Of a stretch of 64,000 bases of DNA, positions 21,697 through 31,894 are shown piece after piece; position 1 is the first letter of the stretch; every line of letters starts with the position of its first letter. Location of the stretch: assembly GCA_014058105.1 (NCBI GenBank), contig JACGCM010001948.1, positions 4,030,001-4,094,000 on the forward strand, given 5' to 3'. This DNA comes from Kingdonia uniflora. Its lineage: Eukaryota; Streptophyta; Magnoliopsida; Ranunculales; Circaeasteraceae. Made by a program: the position numbers and the translations under genes. The notes beneath the pieces were generated by a model that was not told the origin of the DNA, made no database searches, and worked only from the letters and a program-made list of their open reading frames with translations.

Positions 21697-22775
21697 GACA
21701 TCTTAAAAGACCCGCAAGTGCACAGTGTACCGTTAAGTACAAGGGTAACCGGGGTCGTATCTCTAGAGACTTGTGGTGTGAATTATACTTCGAGCTACTA
21801 GTTTTATCCAATAACAACGAGTTTGTGTATGTTTTGAAATAAAAAGAAGAACGAAACAAATTATAAGATAAATTGGAGTGGAAACCAAGGCATCGATTCC
21901 ACTCCACCCTTTTTAACCGTTAGAAAGCATAAATAATTATAATAAATTACGAGTTCCCATATCGCATATCCTTGGTCGGGCATATGCAATACATTAAAAG
22001 ATACAAGAGATTTAGTAATTGAGAACTACCCATAAACCAACTTACTCAACCATGGTCCGGTTGATAAGTATGGATTATGTTCTCTTCTACATGATCCTAA
22101 CCTATCTTGTTATGGTCAAACAAGATGGTTACATAGATTCATTATTCCTCCTAATCCTAGCTATGGTCAAGCATAGAACGAAGGAATATGAATATGCAAT
22201 ATTTTGGGATAAAGATAAAGTAATTACTCTAACTAAGCTACACAATCTACACTAAGGCTACATTGGGTGGAGCTTCCTCTAGCCTTGGCTAAGAAGATTA
22301 GCTGCTCATCCCTTTGATCATTGCCATACTACTATTACTACGATAAAATTAAAAGATAAGAACAAGAACTTTATTGTTTATTAAACTTTGATTTACACTC
22401 TCCAAGATCTTCTCTCATGGGTGGGATCTTTCCTATTTATAGAGTATAGGAAGGGTTTATAAAATATTGCCATTAATATAAATTCCCCTAAACAATGCCT
22501 AAAATCATGCATATATATTATAACTCATGAGAATAATATCTATATCTAATTCTATTCAATGGGCTTCCATACATAGGCCTTTGGTTGACAACTTCAAATA
22601 AGAATAATTGTTGGAGTGCATCACTCTTGTTCTTCGTTAAAAACTAGAAAAATGTACGACTTGTTTATCATGTGACCAATTTCTGTAAATACAAACAAAA
22701 ACACTATTAGTGTCACATTTATTTAATAAATGACTAGGTAGATATAAATTTAGGAGTTGTACACGTAAATATTAC
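21697..22775 (-). mobile_element. About 1.1-kb insertion splitting the transposase
   Basis: The transposase frame reads KQLEDPMLLID on one side and FIIDQLYFDIQLNDYD on the other, so foreign DNA sits between. In minus orientation the insert has a TATA-like CTATAAATAGG, a segment with TTTAATAAACAATAAAG, then ATGAGCAGCTAATCTTCTTA, and ends CACTTGCGGGTC. The same order (TATA, AATAAA, ATGAGTTGCTAAATCTCTTG) occurs in the insertion at 46128-47430. The superfamily is not settled; it may be a small LTR-type or other non-autonomous element. Its edges are accurate to about 20 bp. Confidence 0.55.
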
Positions 22776-24044
22776 ATGTCTATCAATAACATAGGATCTT
22801 CGAGTTGCTTTTAGTTGAACCAATCCAATACAGCATGTGCATCACCACTCGATAGACGTTCCTTGCTAACTTTGGCTTTGTGGTTGTAATAATCACGTTT
22901 ATTGAAGGTCTTGTCTGGGAATAGAGCAGACACCTTGTTTATTGAGATGTTGCGCAACTCAAAAGTCTGAGTTAGGTTTTTTGCAGCTTCAGGAAAGAAA
23001 TGATTAATCTTCATACGATGGTGGTTGTGAGGTGAAACAAGCTTGTGGTTATGCACATCTGAGAAACTAGTAACAATAAATTTACTAAGTTTTTCTCTCA
23101 AATTAATGTTTAAAGTAGCCTTACACCCGTAATGGTAAGAAGAATGCTTCTTCTCATCTTGTTAATTTCTATCAGAATTTTTGTTTTTCTTCGATAAACC
23201 GTTGCTCAAACAAGAAAATGTTACTCGTCCTATCTCCTCGAATCTGACATTTTTTTGAGTTGCGCTTCTTTGTGGAGAACCCTTGCTTCCTTCCATATTA
23301 TTCATAAAAGGAACTTGTGTCATCCACTGTATCAAAAGTTTTCCCTTCATATGGCTTATTCACAAACAAAGAACCAATGGTACAATTAGGTGTTCTGGAA
23401 CACACACCCAATGTACGTTCGTTAGCAGCCCTTGGTGGTGATTCATCTTCGATTACCTTTAACCACTCTGGTTCAACTAAATCTTTTATATTATTATCCT
23501 GTCATATAGGAGGAATTATTGGATATAATCCCATTAATCAAATACATCTACACAGTCAAACGAAGATATAGAATGAAAACTGACAGACAAGTAACCACAA
23601 ATACAAAAAGAAAAAAATACCATTTTTCATAACAAAAACTTTGATTACAAATGAATTACTGGGTCACAGTTGTAAATCATGTATGTAATTAGATGGTTCA
23701 AAATAGACATTACACTAACATGTTACCCCAAAATCACTAAGTACAGTCTACAGGTCCCCAATCCCAAACATATTTTCTTCAATCAGATTCTTCGGAAGAT
23801 GACTCCCGGCAGGCTTCCAGCTTCCATCATGTTCTGCAGCTTTTAATGCTTCCATACGTAATACTACTTGGGACCAAAATACTCCATCAACCTCTTCATT
23901 AGGGGGGGGGGAGAGACTTGGGAAATTACTTCATTATCATAGCCATCACCATGTTCCATGCCAAAACACCCATGGAATAAATTACACGCCTATTTAATAA
24001 ACCCTATATCTGTAACATAAACAGGTTTCACTGAGTCATATTAT

Positions 24045-24330
24045 CGACAACCCCATAGATCGACAATCCAACAATCATATTATTGTTGTACAGAGTCCAG
24101 TCGACAATATTTTGTCAATTTCAGATGTTTTTGATAAAAAATTTGTCGATGCATCAGTTTTTCGACAATTTACTCATAAATTATTGTCAACTTATTAAAC
24201 TAAGTCAATTTCGACAATTAAACTATGCCAATTTGTCGAGTGTTGTGGTGTACGACACTCCTAAATTGTTGCATAACAAAAGTTCGGCAATAACATGTCG
24301 ACTACGTAGTGTACGACAATTGTTAACTCT
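24045..24330. repeat. TTGTCGA motif cluster 7
   Basis: Copies at 24049, 24060, 24100, 24143, 24161, 24211 and 24233, with a degenerate ACGACA or GTCGAC series up to 24318. It lies upstream of the transposase start and mirrors cluster 1 at the other end of the element. Confidence 0.75.
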
Positions 24331-24724
24331 ACAGAGAAGAATTTTTGCACACCACTAACCTATTCGCCGTAGGCTTTGAAAGTAGATGTTGGGATGTCGT
24401 CCACTAATCTGTTAAATCAAGCAAAATCAATACCTAAATTACCTCTGTAGCACAATTCCAACATCACGTTCCTAAAATATAGTTTTCACAATGGTAATGA
24501 AAACAATGAGAGAGACTGAGAAAGATTCGTACCTTAACCGGAGGGAGAGAGAGAGAGTGAGTGAAATTTGAATTTTAGAATGAGAGAGAAAGATAGTAAT
24601 TGAGTGGGGGATTGAGTGGAGGGAAACCGGGAGAGGAAAAGAAAGTAAAATTTGAATTTTGGAGTGAGAGAGAGATTGAGTGAGTGAGTGAGTTGGAATG
24701 AGTTAGATGCCATATAGGCAGCGT
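24331..24724. other. MULE right subterminal AG-rich region
   Basis: GAGAGAGAGTGAGTGAAATTTGAATTTT-type sequence appears twice (about 24548 and 24640), forming a short tandem duplication of about 90 bp. It is the counterpart of the left CT-rich region. Confidence 0.5.
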
Positions 24725-24787
24725 ATGTGGCAAGAGAGAGTGTAGCTTTGAGTGTAGCAAGATGAGAGTGTTGGGGAATCCTCTCCC
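24725..24787 (-). repeat. MULE right terminal inverted repeat
   Basis: The inverse complement starts GGGAGAGGATTCC, then after a 16-bp extra block reads GCTACACTCAAAGCTACACTCTC, matching the left end (8129-8180). Confidence 0.8.
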
Positions 24788-24796
24788 TTTATTGTT
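24788..24796. other. Right 9-bp target-site duplication of the MULE
   Basis: TTTATTGTT, identical to 8120-8128. Confidence 0.9.
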
Positions 24797-26180
24797 CCCT
24801 GGCTTTGAATGTTGAAAGTTGGCATCTTTTAGTATTTAAAATTATAATTTACGTACTATCTTGGGTATTAATGGTTTATCTTTTGTGAAATATGTACAGA
24901 TAGTTCATATGAAAATATAAATTAATAAAAAAAATTGTTATAGTCGCCGAATTTTTAAATCGAACATTTTATTATAAATCAAATTTTATCTGTCCCCAAC
25001 CCCATCCGAATAGTTCCGAACTCGAAATTGCTAACTATGACGCGAGCTCTGGTCTCCAGATATGGGCTTGTTCTCCCCACTAAAAATAAAGAGGGTAAGA
25101 CTACAATAAGGTCATGTACAAAGATTGGTCCCTTCAGGCTTCAACACACTCTAAACTATCTGATCAGTAATCAGTAATCAGTAATCAGTAATCAATAATC
25201 AATAATCAATAATCAATAATCAGTGTACCATAAGGACATAATAATACATATAGATAGGCATTAGTACATCATCACAAACAAAACAATGCTTTACCACAAA
25301 AATTGGATATCACAAACTCTATTCATCCATTTGCATCTATGGCTTTGCTATTTTCGCACGCAAACTGGGACCAAAATTTGTTTCGATCCTTGGCATTGTA
25401 ATCATCGTTAATCAAGTATTACGCGAGATGATCTTAGTGAGTACTGTAGAGCAGAGAGACAACCATGCATGTACATGTAACATTTTCATATGTTTCAATC
25501 TACTTTCTTTAACTTCTCTTCCTGAGGGTACTCAACGATGATAAGTGACAAGTCATAATGCATCTTATATATTTTTCCCCAATGAGATGTTCTGCCCCTG
25601 CTGCATGTCCTTCCCCTTAGTACACCATGGCAGGGCCTGATTTCATTGATATACCTTACCTTCATCAATACAAATGGGGTCTAAAATAGTGGGGTGTTGC
25701 AACTGTGGGTCTCACTACATGTGGTGTGTAATTTGTGTCACAGTAAATTAAACCTGTATTTGCAACCAAAAGGTATTTTTCATTAATTAGATATTTGGTT
25801 GAAGTTTGTTCTTCAACAGCGTAAATATGTATGAACGATCAGCTCGTTAAAAAGAAGAAAAATATAGTTGGGGTGTCATACTGTCATGGACCACTTTAAT
25901 TTTATGCAGATGCTAAGAGAGTGACTTGTATTGAAACTGACTTACAACCTCTATGAAAACTTAGTCTCACACATCATTATGTTTGCTCTACTAAAGGGTA
26001 TTGCGAGAGCCAGAGTAATGAGAGGTTGAGCTCGATATGATCTCCACTTTCCAGGCGATTTAAACCATGATCTCAATTCATTTATGAGGTTTAGGAAGTA
26101 GGATAAGTTAACAACACTATTATGACATATCAAACGTTATGTATTCTAATTCCTAAATAGGAGCAACATATTCTTTTGTG
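24797..26180. other. Intergenic, nothing recognised except one microsatellite
   Basis: AT-rich DNA without supportable genes. The only clear structure is the octamer repeat at 25162-25222. Confidence 0.4.
25162..25222. repeat. (AGTAATCA)n octamer repeat
   Basis: About four copies of CAGTAAT followed by about four of CAATAAT on an eight-base period; the G-to-A variant is confined to the second half of the array. Confidence 0.9.
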
Positions 26181-26334
26181 TCGCCATGGATGGCTACTTA
26201 TGAATATGAAGTTTAACTTACACTAGTGCATTTTTGTTGTTATTTTTGCCATTGCACCAATCCTGTTGTGACATGTGGACAATGATAAGTTGTCAAAATT
26301 CCTCACTTTTCTTCTCCCTGCCCGAGACTTTTAA

Positions 26335-27043
26335 GAGCATCCACAGTAGCCTCCCTAAACTTATTTTAGGGAGGCAAAAAATAATAAATTGGCTTTTATA
26401 GGCTCCATATCCCTATTTTTTTCTTTCTCTCTCCTCAAGTATGGGGAGTCGAGAGAAATATTTGGTAAGCCACGCAGGACTCTTGTATTAGGTGTAAAGT
26501 TACTTCAGAGGTTTAAATAATAATAAAAATGTAACTTTTTGCCTCTTGTTTTTAAACTTAACTAATTTGAAGTGGTTTAGGTAGTTAATTATGTGACGTG
26601 GCTACTTTTTATAGGGAGTCTGCTACATCCACAACATCAAAGTTGGGTTGAAACTCCTCAAAACTACTTCTTATTGTAGAGAAAGCATCCACAACAGCCT
26701 CCCTAAACTTATTTTCGGGAGGCAAAAAGTAATAAAATGGTTTTATAGTCCCCCTATCCCTATTTTTTTCTTTCTCTCTGCTCAAGTATGGGGAGTAGAG
26801 AAATATTTGGTCAGCCACGTAGGACTCTTATATTACGTATAAAGTTACTTTAGATGTGGAAAGTAAAAAAAAAAGTTAATTTTTGCTTCTTATTTTTAAA
26901 CATAACTTATTTGAAGTGGTTTAGGTAGTTAATTTTGTGATGTGGCTCATTTTTGTAGGAAGTCTGCTACATCCACAACATCAAAGTTGGGTTGAGACTC
27001 CTCAAAAGTACTCTCTATTATATAGAGGTTGTTGTGGATGCTC
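26335..27043. mobile_element. Tourist-type MITE, head-to-tail dimer
   Basis: The ends are GAGCATCCACA and its inverse complement TGTGGATGCTC, flanked by TAA on both sides (26332-26334 and 27044-27046), as in PIF/Harbinger MITEs. Inside, a unit of 348 bp is repeated: CCTCCCTAAACTTATTTT starts at about 26350 and 26699. The first unit lacks its right terminus and joins the second near 26683. It is inserted in the left arm of the surrounding inverted-repeat element. Confidence 0.8.
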
Positions 27044-27641
27044 TAAGGGCAGCCTACCGGGTCCACATCTTTTATCTCTCTTCCTTTAATAAAATAGAAA
27101 AGAGTTATTTTTTTCATCATCTCTTTTCTTCTCTTTCTATATCAAAAACAACTCTTGCTCTCTAGAAATATTTTCTCCGTACATATTTCTCTACTCATTT
27201 TTCAAGGTTTTAGGGGTTGTTTTTTGTTCTATCTCTTGCCCGAGAAATAGTGCCGGTTCGAGGCGAGTCCCGTCTAATTACAACCCTCGATCTGTAAAAT
27301 TTAACGGTTCAGATTAAAGGCCCAAATATACACTAACACAGATTGTACAAGTCAAAGTATATGCTTACTAAAGCGGAAACTTCAAAGGTTTTAGAATGAT
27401 CAAGAAAAAAAGGTATACCTTTATGTGATAATGATTATCTTAGAGCGAACAATGATAGAGTAGTTGCTCACTTGCTTTAGATTTGTTGTTAATCTGTTCC
27501 TCTTCAACTTCAGCTTGAGTTACTAATTGACTCTCAGGCGCCGATCAAGGTTAGGGATCCTTATTGCTTGAATGTCAATGCTTTTTTTTTATTCTTGGAA
27601 TTGATACAAATGTTCAACGACTCGATAATAAATATGACTAA

Positions 27642-28086
27642 GAGCATCTCCTAAAGTGTCTCACTACCTTGGAATCCAAGGTGCCACCTAAGATTTTCGT
27701 CCTCCAACAGTGCCTCACTGACTTGGATTTCACCCTCCAAATCCAAGGCTGAGTCTTGGATTTCAAGACGTAGCCTTGGAATTTAATATCGCGATTGGGC
27801 GCCTAAGTGTTGGGCGCCTATTAAATTTTTAAACAGGTGTCTAAGGTTTGGGCACCCAATTGTTTTTTTTTTTAACAAAAATTCAAATTGGGCGCCTAAG
27901 ACTTGGGCGCCCAATTTAAACTTGTGAAAAAAAAAGAAAAAAAAATTGAAAAAAATAAAACAGACGCCCAACACTTGGGCGCCTGTTAAAAAATCCAAGT
28001 CAGGTACTGTTGGAGGAAATAGAGTCTGACTGACTTAGATTTGCCTTTTTTTTAACCAAGTCAGTCAGGCACTTTAGGAGATGCTC
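27642..28086. mobile_element. Tourist-type MITE with GGGCGCC repeats
   Basis: GAGCATCTCCTAAAGTG at the left and its inverse complement at the right are flanked by TAA (27639-27641, 28087-28089). The 445-bp interior has about six TTGGGCGCC or GGCGCCCAA boxes in both orientations, which would fold into a strong hairpin. No coding capacity. Confidence 0.85.
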
Positions 28087-28645
28087 TAATAGGGCATCAT
28101 TTTAATTCTAGATTATAACAAAAAATATAGTTAAGTGGATGTAAGATGAATAGCCATTATTAATGTTGAGCTGGTGCCACGACGTCCAACGTTTTATTAA
28201 TTTATTTGTCAAGAAATAAATTTACATTTACGACCTAAGGATGGATGAGATGGAGATGAAGATGCTATGTCCTATAAAAATAGCATCTATGTAAACTAGT
28301 AGTACTGAAGGATGAGATGGAGAAAAAAACAACCCCTAAAACCTTGAAAAATGAGTAGAGAAATATGTACAAGAGAAAATATTTGTAGAGAGCCAGAGAT
28401 GCTTTTGATATAGAAAGAGAAGAAAAGAGGGTGGAAAAATAAGACTGTTATATTAGGAAGAGATATAAAAGATGTGAAACCAAGCTACCTCTAAAAGTTT
28501 CGGGCAGGAGAAGAGTGAGGAATTTTGACAACTCATCCATGTCCACATGTCACAATAGGATTGGGGCAATGACAAAAATAGCAAAAAAGAAAAACAACAA
28601 GATTAAGGTTCACCATGGATGGCTACTTATCAGTATGAAGTTTAA

Positions 28646-29280
28646 TATTTTCCCTTACAAATATATCAATCAAGAGGTTATTTTTAGCCACCATGGCATC
28701 CCGCTGATTTTATCCAAACCAACGTCCTACTTTAGCTGAAAGAATTCAAGATTTGGGTGGTTTACAAGTTAAGTGTTTCCTGAGGAAAATACAGAGGGAA
28801 AGGTAGCTTTACAGTTGTATCTACCCTAATGAATTTTTTTGCTAGGGAACTATGGTTATGTTTTGGTAAAGAAGATACCTGTTAACTCTAAAATATATCA
28901 AAATCTCTCTGGGGGGTTTCTTGCTTTCCAAATGTTAGGGGTTTCTTTGCTTAAACGAATAGCCATCATTAATGTCTCAAGGGGTCAAAAACATGGGGTC
29001 GAGTAGCGGGAGCCCAGAGGACTTAGTTTTCTGATGGGGTTGTAGAAATGTCGAATTGGGTTGATTTTTTGGGCATCCCCCAGTTGAGTTGAAAATGAGC
29101 CATATGGGACACAAAATGGGCTTGCAAGTTACGTGCCTAAACCCCCAAAACAAGGAAAAATTTAGCTCAAGCTCTTTAAAAGATTGGTGCCAATAAAGTA
29201 GGCCAATTCAATGTTTACAAGGCATTGTATCCTAACTCTCAACAACTCTTACCCTCCTTCACTAAGTCACCACCCTTCAC
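28646..29280. other. Upstream region of GPAT6
   Basis: About 630 bp between the inverted-repeat element and the GPAT6 TATA box, AT-rich and without repeats except a second copy of GAATAGCCATCATTAATGT near 28958 (first near 28150). It probably holds the gene's proximal promoter, so the nearest transposon edge is under 700 bp from the TATA box. Confidence 0.4.
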
Positions 29281-29288
29281 TATTTAAA
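29281..29288 (+). promoter_or_regulatory. GPAT6: TATA box of GPAT6
   Basis: TATTTAAA lies 167 bp upstream of the ATG, preceding a CT-rich leader (TTCTCTTCTTCACAC, CTCTCTTTCTCTCTATCTC) typical of plant 5' UTRs. Transcription would start near 29312-29320. Inferred from spacing only. Confidence 0.5.
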
Positions 29289-29454
29289 CTCCAAATTATA
29301 GTAAAACTATACATTTCTCTTCTTCACACTGAATGCTACATTCACACTTTATCTATGCTTAAACGCAGCACATTTCTCCTTGCCCTTTAAAATCTCCTCA
29401 TTCTCTTTAAACTAAGCCTCATTCACCCCACACCTCTCTTTCTCTCTATCTCTA

Positions 29455-31894
29455 ATGGGGTTTGATCCTATCACGAATTGCAGCACCGAGGGGCGGTCTA
29501 ATCAAACAGTGGCCGCAGACCTTGATGGCACACTTCTTGTGTCTAGAAGCGCTTTTCCTTATTTCATGCTTGTTGCTATTGAAGCTGGTAGCCTCTTAAG
29601 GGGGCTTATCCTCTTAACTTCCGTTCCCATCGTGTATTTCTCATACATTTTCTTATCGGAGTCTTTGGCTATCAATATTTTCATTTTCATCACGTTTGCG
29701 GGTCTAAAGGTGAGAGATATCGAGATTGTTTCTAGGTCGGTGTTACCTAAGTTTTACGCAGAGGATGTTCACCCAGAGGGATGGAGAGTATTTAGTTCAT
29801 TTGGGAAACGGTACATTGTTACTGCAAATCCAAGAGTTATGGTTGAACCCTTTGTGAAGGACTATTTAGGGGCAGATAAGGTCCTTGGTACTGAACTTGA
29901 GGTGTCTAAGTCGGGGAGGGCTACTGGGTTCGTTAAAATCCCAGGTGTTCTTGTTGGTGAACATAAGAAAGAAGCCGTCGCGCGAGAATTCGGTGAGAAC
30001 TTGCCTGATTTGGGATTGGGTGACAGGGTAACCGACCACGAGTTCATGTCTATTTGCAAGGTTTGATCTCTTAGAATGTTTGTCTATTCAAGTTTTGACC
30101 CCCACCCACTCCCCTCTTTCTTAAGTACATTAGCACGAAAACATTAATTAGATCTTTACAGTCTTTTTATGGGTTATATAGGTTTAGTCCCAGCAAATAT
30201 GACTATGTTTCATATATTTTTTGGTAATTAAGGGTATACGTTTTTTCGCAGAAAAAAACTTGTGTTCCTGCATAGTAATAGTGAATACGTAAAGGATATA
30301 CTTGGAGGTGGTACTGGTACGAGTACATATACGATTCCTAGATAACATATAGAGCCCAATTCCACCTGCAAATTTGGTGAGAATTATTATGTATCAGTGT
30401 ACCTTTTCTTATTTCATTATAGCCTAGCTTCCTTTTTCTAGTTGTGGTTTAAAGGAAATGGATGCATGAATTGCTTTCAGTACTACAACTGTAACAATAT
30501 TTAGGTCCACTGAGAGCACTTGTTGTTAGTTGAGTGTTAAATTCGACAATGTTCATGCATTAGTTAGTCTCTTGTGAAACATTTTATTTTCCATTTTTTC
30601 TCCTGTTAAAGCGCCGTTTTGTTCTTAAGAAGCCAGTTACTCTACTATCCACATGTAAATTTTGTTTTCAAGAAGAAGAAGAAATCTCTGGTAAAAACAA
30701 GTTTTGCATTGAAGATATTCTCTCAAAAATTTAGATGTTACCCATATTTTGAGTTATTTTTGCCCTGCATGTGGTCCTTAAAAAGTAGGCCACTTGGTGA
30801 GGGGTAGTTTGTGACTGACCCAAATGACCGGATTCAGAGTTCGTCGAGATTTTTAATTACCGAGATGGGTTTTATACATCTGAAATTAAATATTTTGATC
30901 TTCTACTATAATATGACATAAGAATTTATATATGGCAATTATTTCCCAAAAAAAAAATCGAAGGCTAATATGTAAATGCGATCGTTGTTAGCTTATCTGT
31001 TTATTTATGTATGAAAATTTACAGGAAGGCTACATGGTACCAAGTACAAAATGTGAGCCTTTGCCAAGGAACAAGCTTTTACGCCCAGTTATTTTTCACG
31101 AAGGGAGATTAGTACAACGACCAACACCGTTGATGTCACTCTTGATATTTCTCTGGATGCCTTTCGGCTTTGTCATCTCCCTACTCCGAATCTACCTCAA
31201 TATCCCATTGCCTGAAAGAATTGTACGACACATGTACAAAGTCCTCAACATAAAACTGGTCGTAAAAGGTAATCCTCCTCCCCCACCGAAGAAAGGTCAG
31301 AGCGGAGTACTTCTAATTTGCAACCATAGGACTATCTTAGACCCTGTAGTCACCGCAGTTGCTTTGGGGAGAAAGATCACGTGCGTCACATATAGTATAA
31401 GCAAGTTTTCAGAGCTAATATCTCCAATTAAGGCCGTGGCCTTAACTAGGGAACGGGATAAAGATGCAGCTAATATGAAGCGCTTGCTTGAAGAAGGTGA
31501 TTTGGTTATCTGCCCTGAAGGAACAACGTGCAGGGAACAATTCTTACTGCGGTTTAGTGCACTATTTGCCGAGCTCACTGATAGGATTGTGCCAGTGGCA
31601 GTTAATACCAAGCAAAGCTTATTTTACGGAACATCGGCTCGTGGGTTTAAGCTTTTGGACCCTTATTTCGTGTTCATGAATCCCATGCCTACCTACGAGA
31701 TCACGTTCTTGAATCAGTTACCAAGTGAGCTTACTTGCAAAGGTGGGAAATCCCCAATTGAGGTTGCGAACTATGTCCAGAGGGTTGTGGCAGGAACCCT
31801 AGGGTTTGAGTGCACAAACTTGACTAGGAAAGACAAGTACGAGATTCTAGCTGGAACAGACGGCCGTGTTGCGTCAAAGAAAGAGAAAGCCTAA
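29455..31894 (+). CDS. GPAT6: Glycerol-3-phosphate acyltransferase, GPAT6 type
   Basis: Two exons, 29455-30060 and 31025-31894, joined in phase 0 across a 964-bp GT-AG intron, encode 491 residues (Arabidopsis GPAT6 has about 500). The N-terminal HAD-like phosphatase has DLDGT at 22-26 and GDRVTDHEF with D190 and D194, the residues that make GPAT4/6/8 bifunctional. Hydrophobic spans lie near 32-85 and 238-260. The acyltransferase has NHRTILD (H303, D308), [10 protein letters not shown], and CPEGTTCRE at 365-373. [25 protein letters not shown] and a Lys-rich C terminus point to GPAT6 over GPAT4/8. In this family the enzyme acylates the sn-2 position at the endoplasmic reticulum with omega-oxidised fatty acyl-CoA and removes the phosphate, giving monoacylglycerol for cutin. 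Odd point: Gln374 replaces the Pro normally following CRE. Confidence 0.93.
30061..31024 (+). other. GPAT6: GPAT6 intron
   Basis: Starts GTTTGATC after ICK codons and ends TTTACAG before EGYMVP codons; T-rich, with no nested element recognised. One intron at this site is the usual structure of GPAT4/6/8 genes. Confidence 0.85.

Larger units (their letters stand above)
19727..23425 (-). pseudogene. FAR1/FHY3-type MULE transposase, decayed
   Basis: Read from 23425 down. FAR1 DNA-binding domain: KPYEGKTFDTVDD, SSFYE, a stop, YGRKQGFSTKKRNSKK, then after a frameshift GRVTFSC and YGCKATLNINLREKLSKFIV with HNHKLVS. The linker HAVLDWF follows, then a foreign insertion. MULE core: AYEAFGDVVSFDTTYRINVY with the first catalytic Asp; then NTYQDAAM, where the usual TDQD Asp is Tyr; then VFPNTKHRLCLWHI and GMSTTGRSESTN. 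SWIM finger: CEYKLFKYEGLPCHHFFKV. C-terminal zinc knuckle: KRKRTYKGCRVFGSHDKRIC. Stop at 19727-19729. An intron at about 21077-21310 carries a TTGTCGA cluster. Stops, frameshifts, a changed catalytic residue and an insertion make it inactive. Confidence 0.85.
8129..24787. mobile_element. 16.7-kb FAR1-type Mutator-like element (MULE) with cargo genes
   Basis: The left end begins GGAAGAGGATCC and the inverse complement of the right end begins GGGAGAGGATTCC. Both are followed by GCTACACTCAAA and then CTACACTCTC, so the ends are related inverted repeats. A perfect 9-bp duplication flanks them. The minus-strand transposase has FAR1 DNA-binding, MULE core, SWIM and zinc-knuckle parts. Cargo on the plus strand is a PMD/coiled-coil gene and two unrecognised decayed genes. 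A LINE (10673-15556) and a roughly 1.1-kb insertion (about 21697-22775) landed later, so the original element was near 10.7 kb. Non-coding segments carry clusters of TTGTCGA/TCGACAA. All genes are broken except possibly the coiled-coil exons. Confidence 0.88.
26184..28645. mobile_element. Long inverted-repeat element flanked by 33-bp direct repeats
   Basis: The left arm (about 26225-26331 plus 27047-27236) and the inverse complement of the right arm (about 28330-28600) share GACATGTGGACA, GTTGTCAAAATTCCTCAC, CTTTCTATATCAAAA and TTTCTCTACTCATTTTTCAA. Arm length is about 300 bp once the nested MITE is removed. Outside the arms, 26184-26216 and 28613-28645 are direct repeats (CCATGGATGGCTACTTAT...) with two mismatches in 33. 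No coding sequence is present between the arms. The superfamily is unknown; a 33-bp duplication is too long for a standard DNA transposon. Confidence 0.6.

Noticed and set aside
21311..21907. 198-codon minus ORF as one protein
   Set aside because: Its first 70 or so codons come from the foreign insertion; only the part from about 21700 down is transposase.
21697..22775. Helitron
   Set aside because: A TC-like start can be placed but no CTRR end with hairpin was found; left as unresolved insertion.
31297..31611. Minus ORF within GPAT6
   Set aside because: Opposite-strand shadow of a clearly conserved exon.
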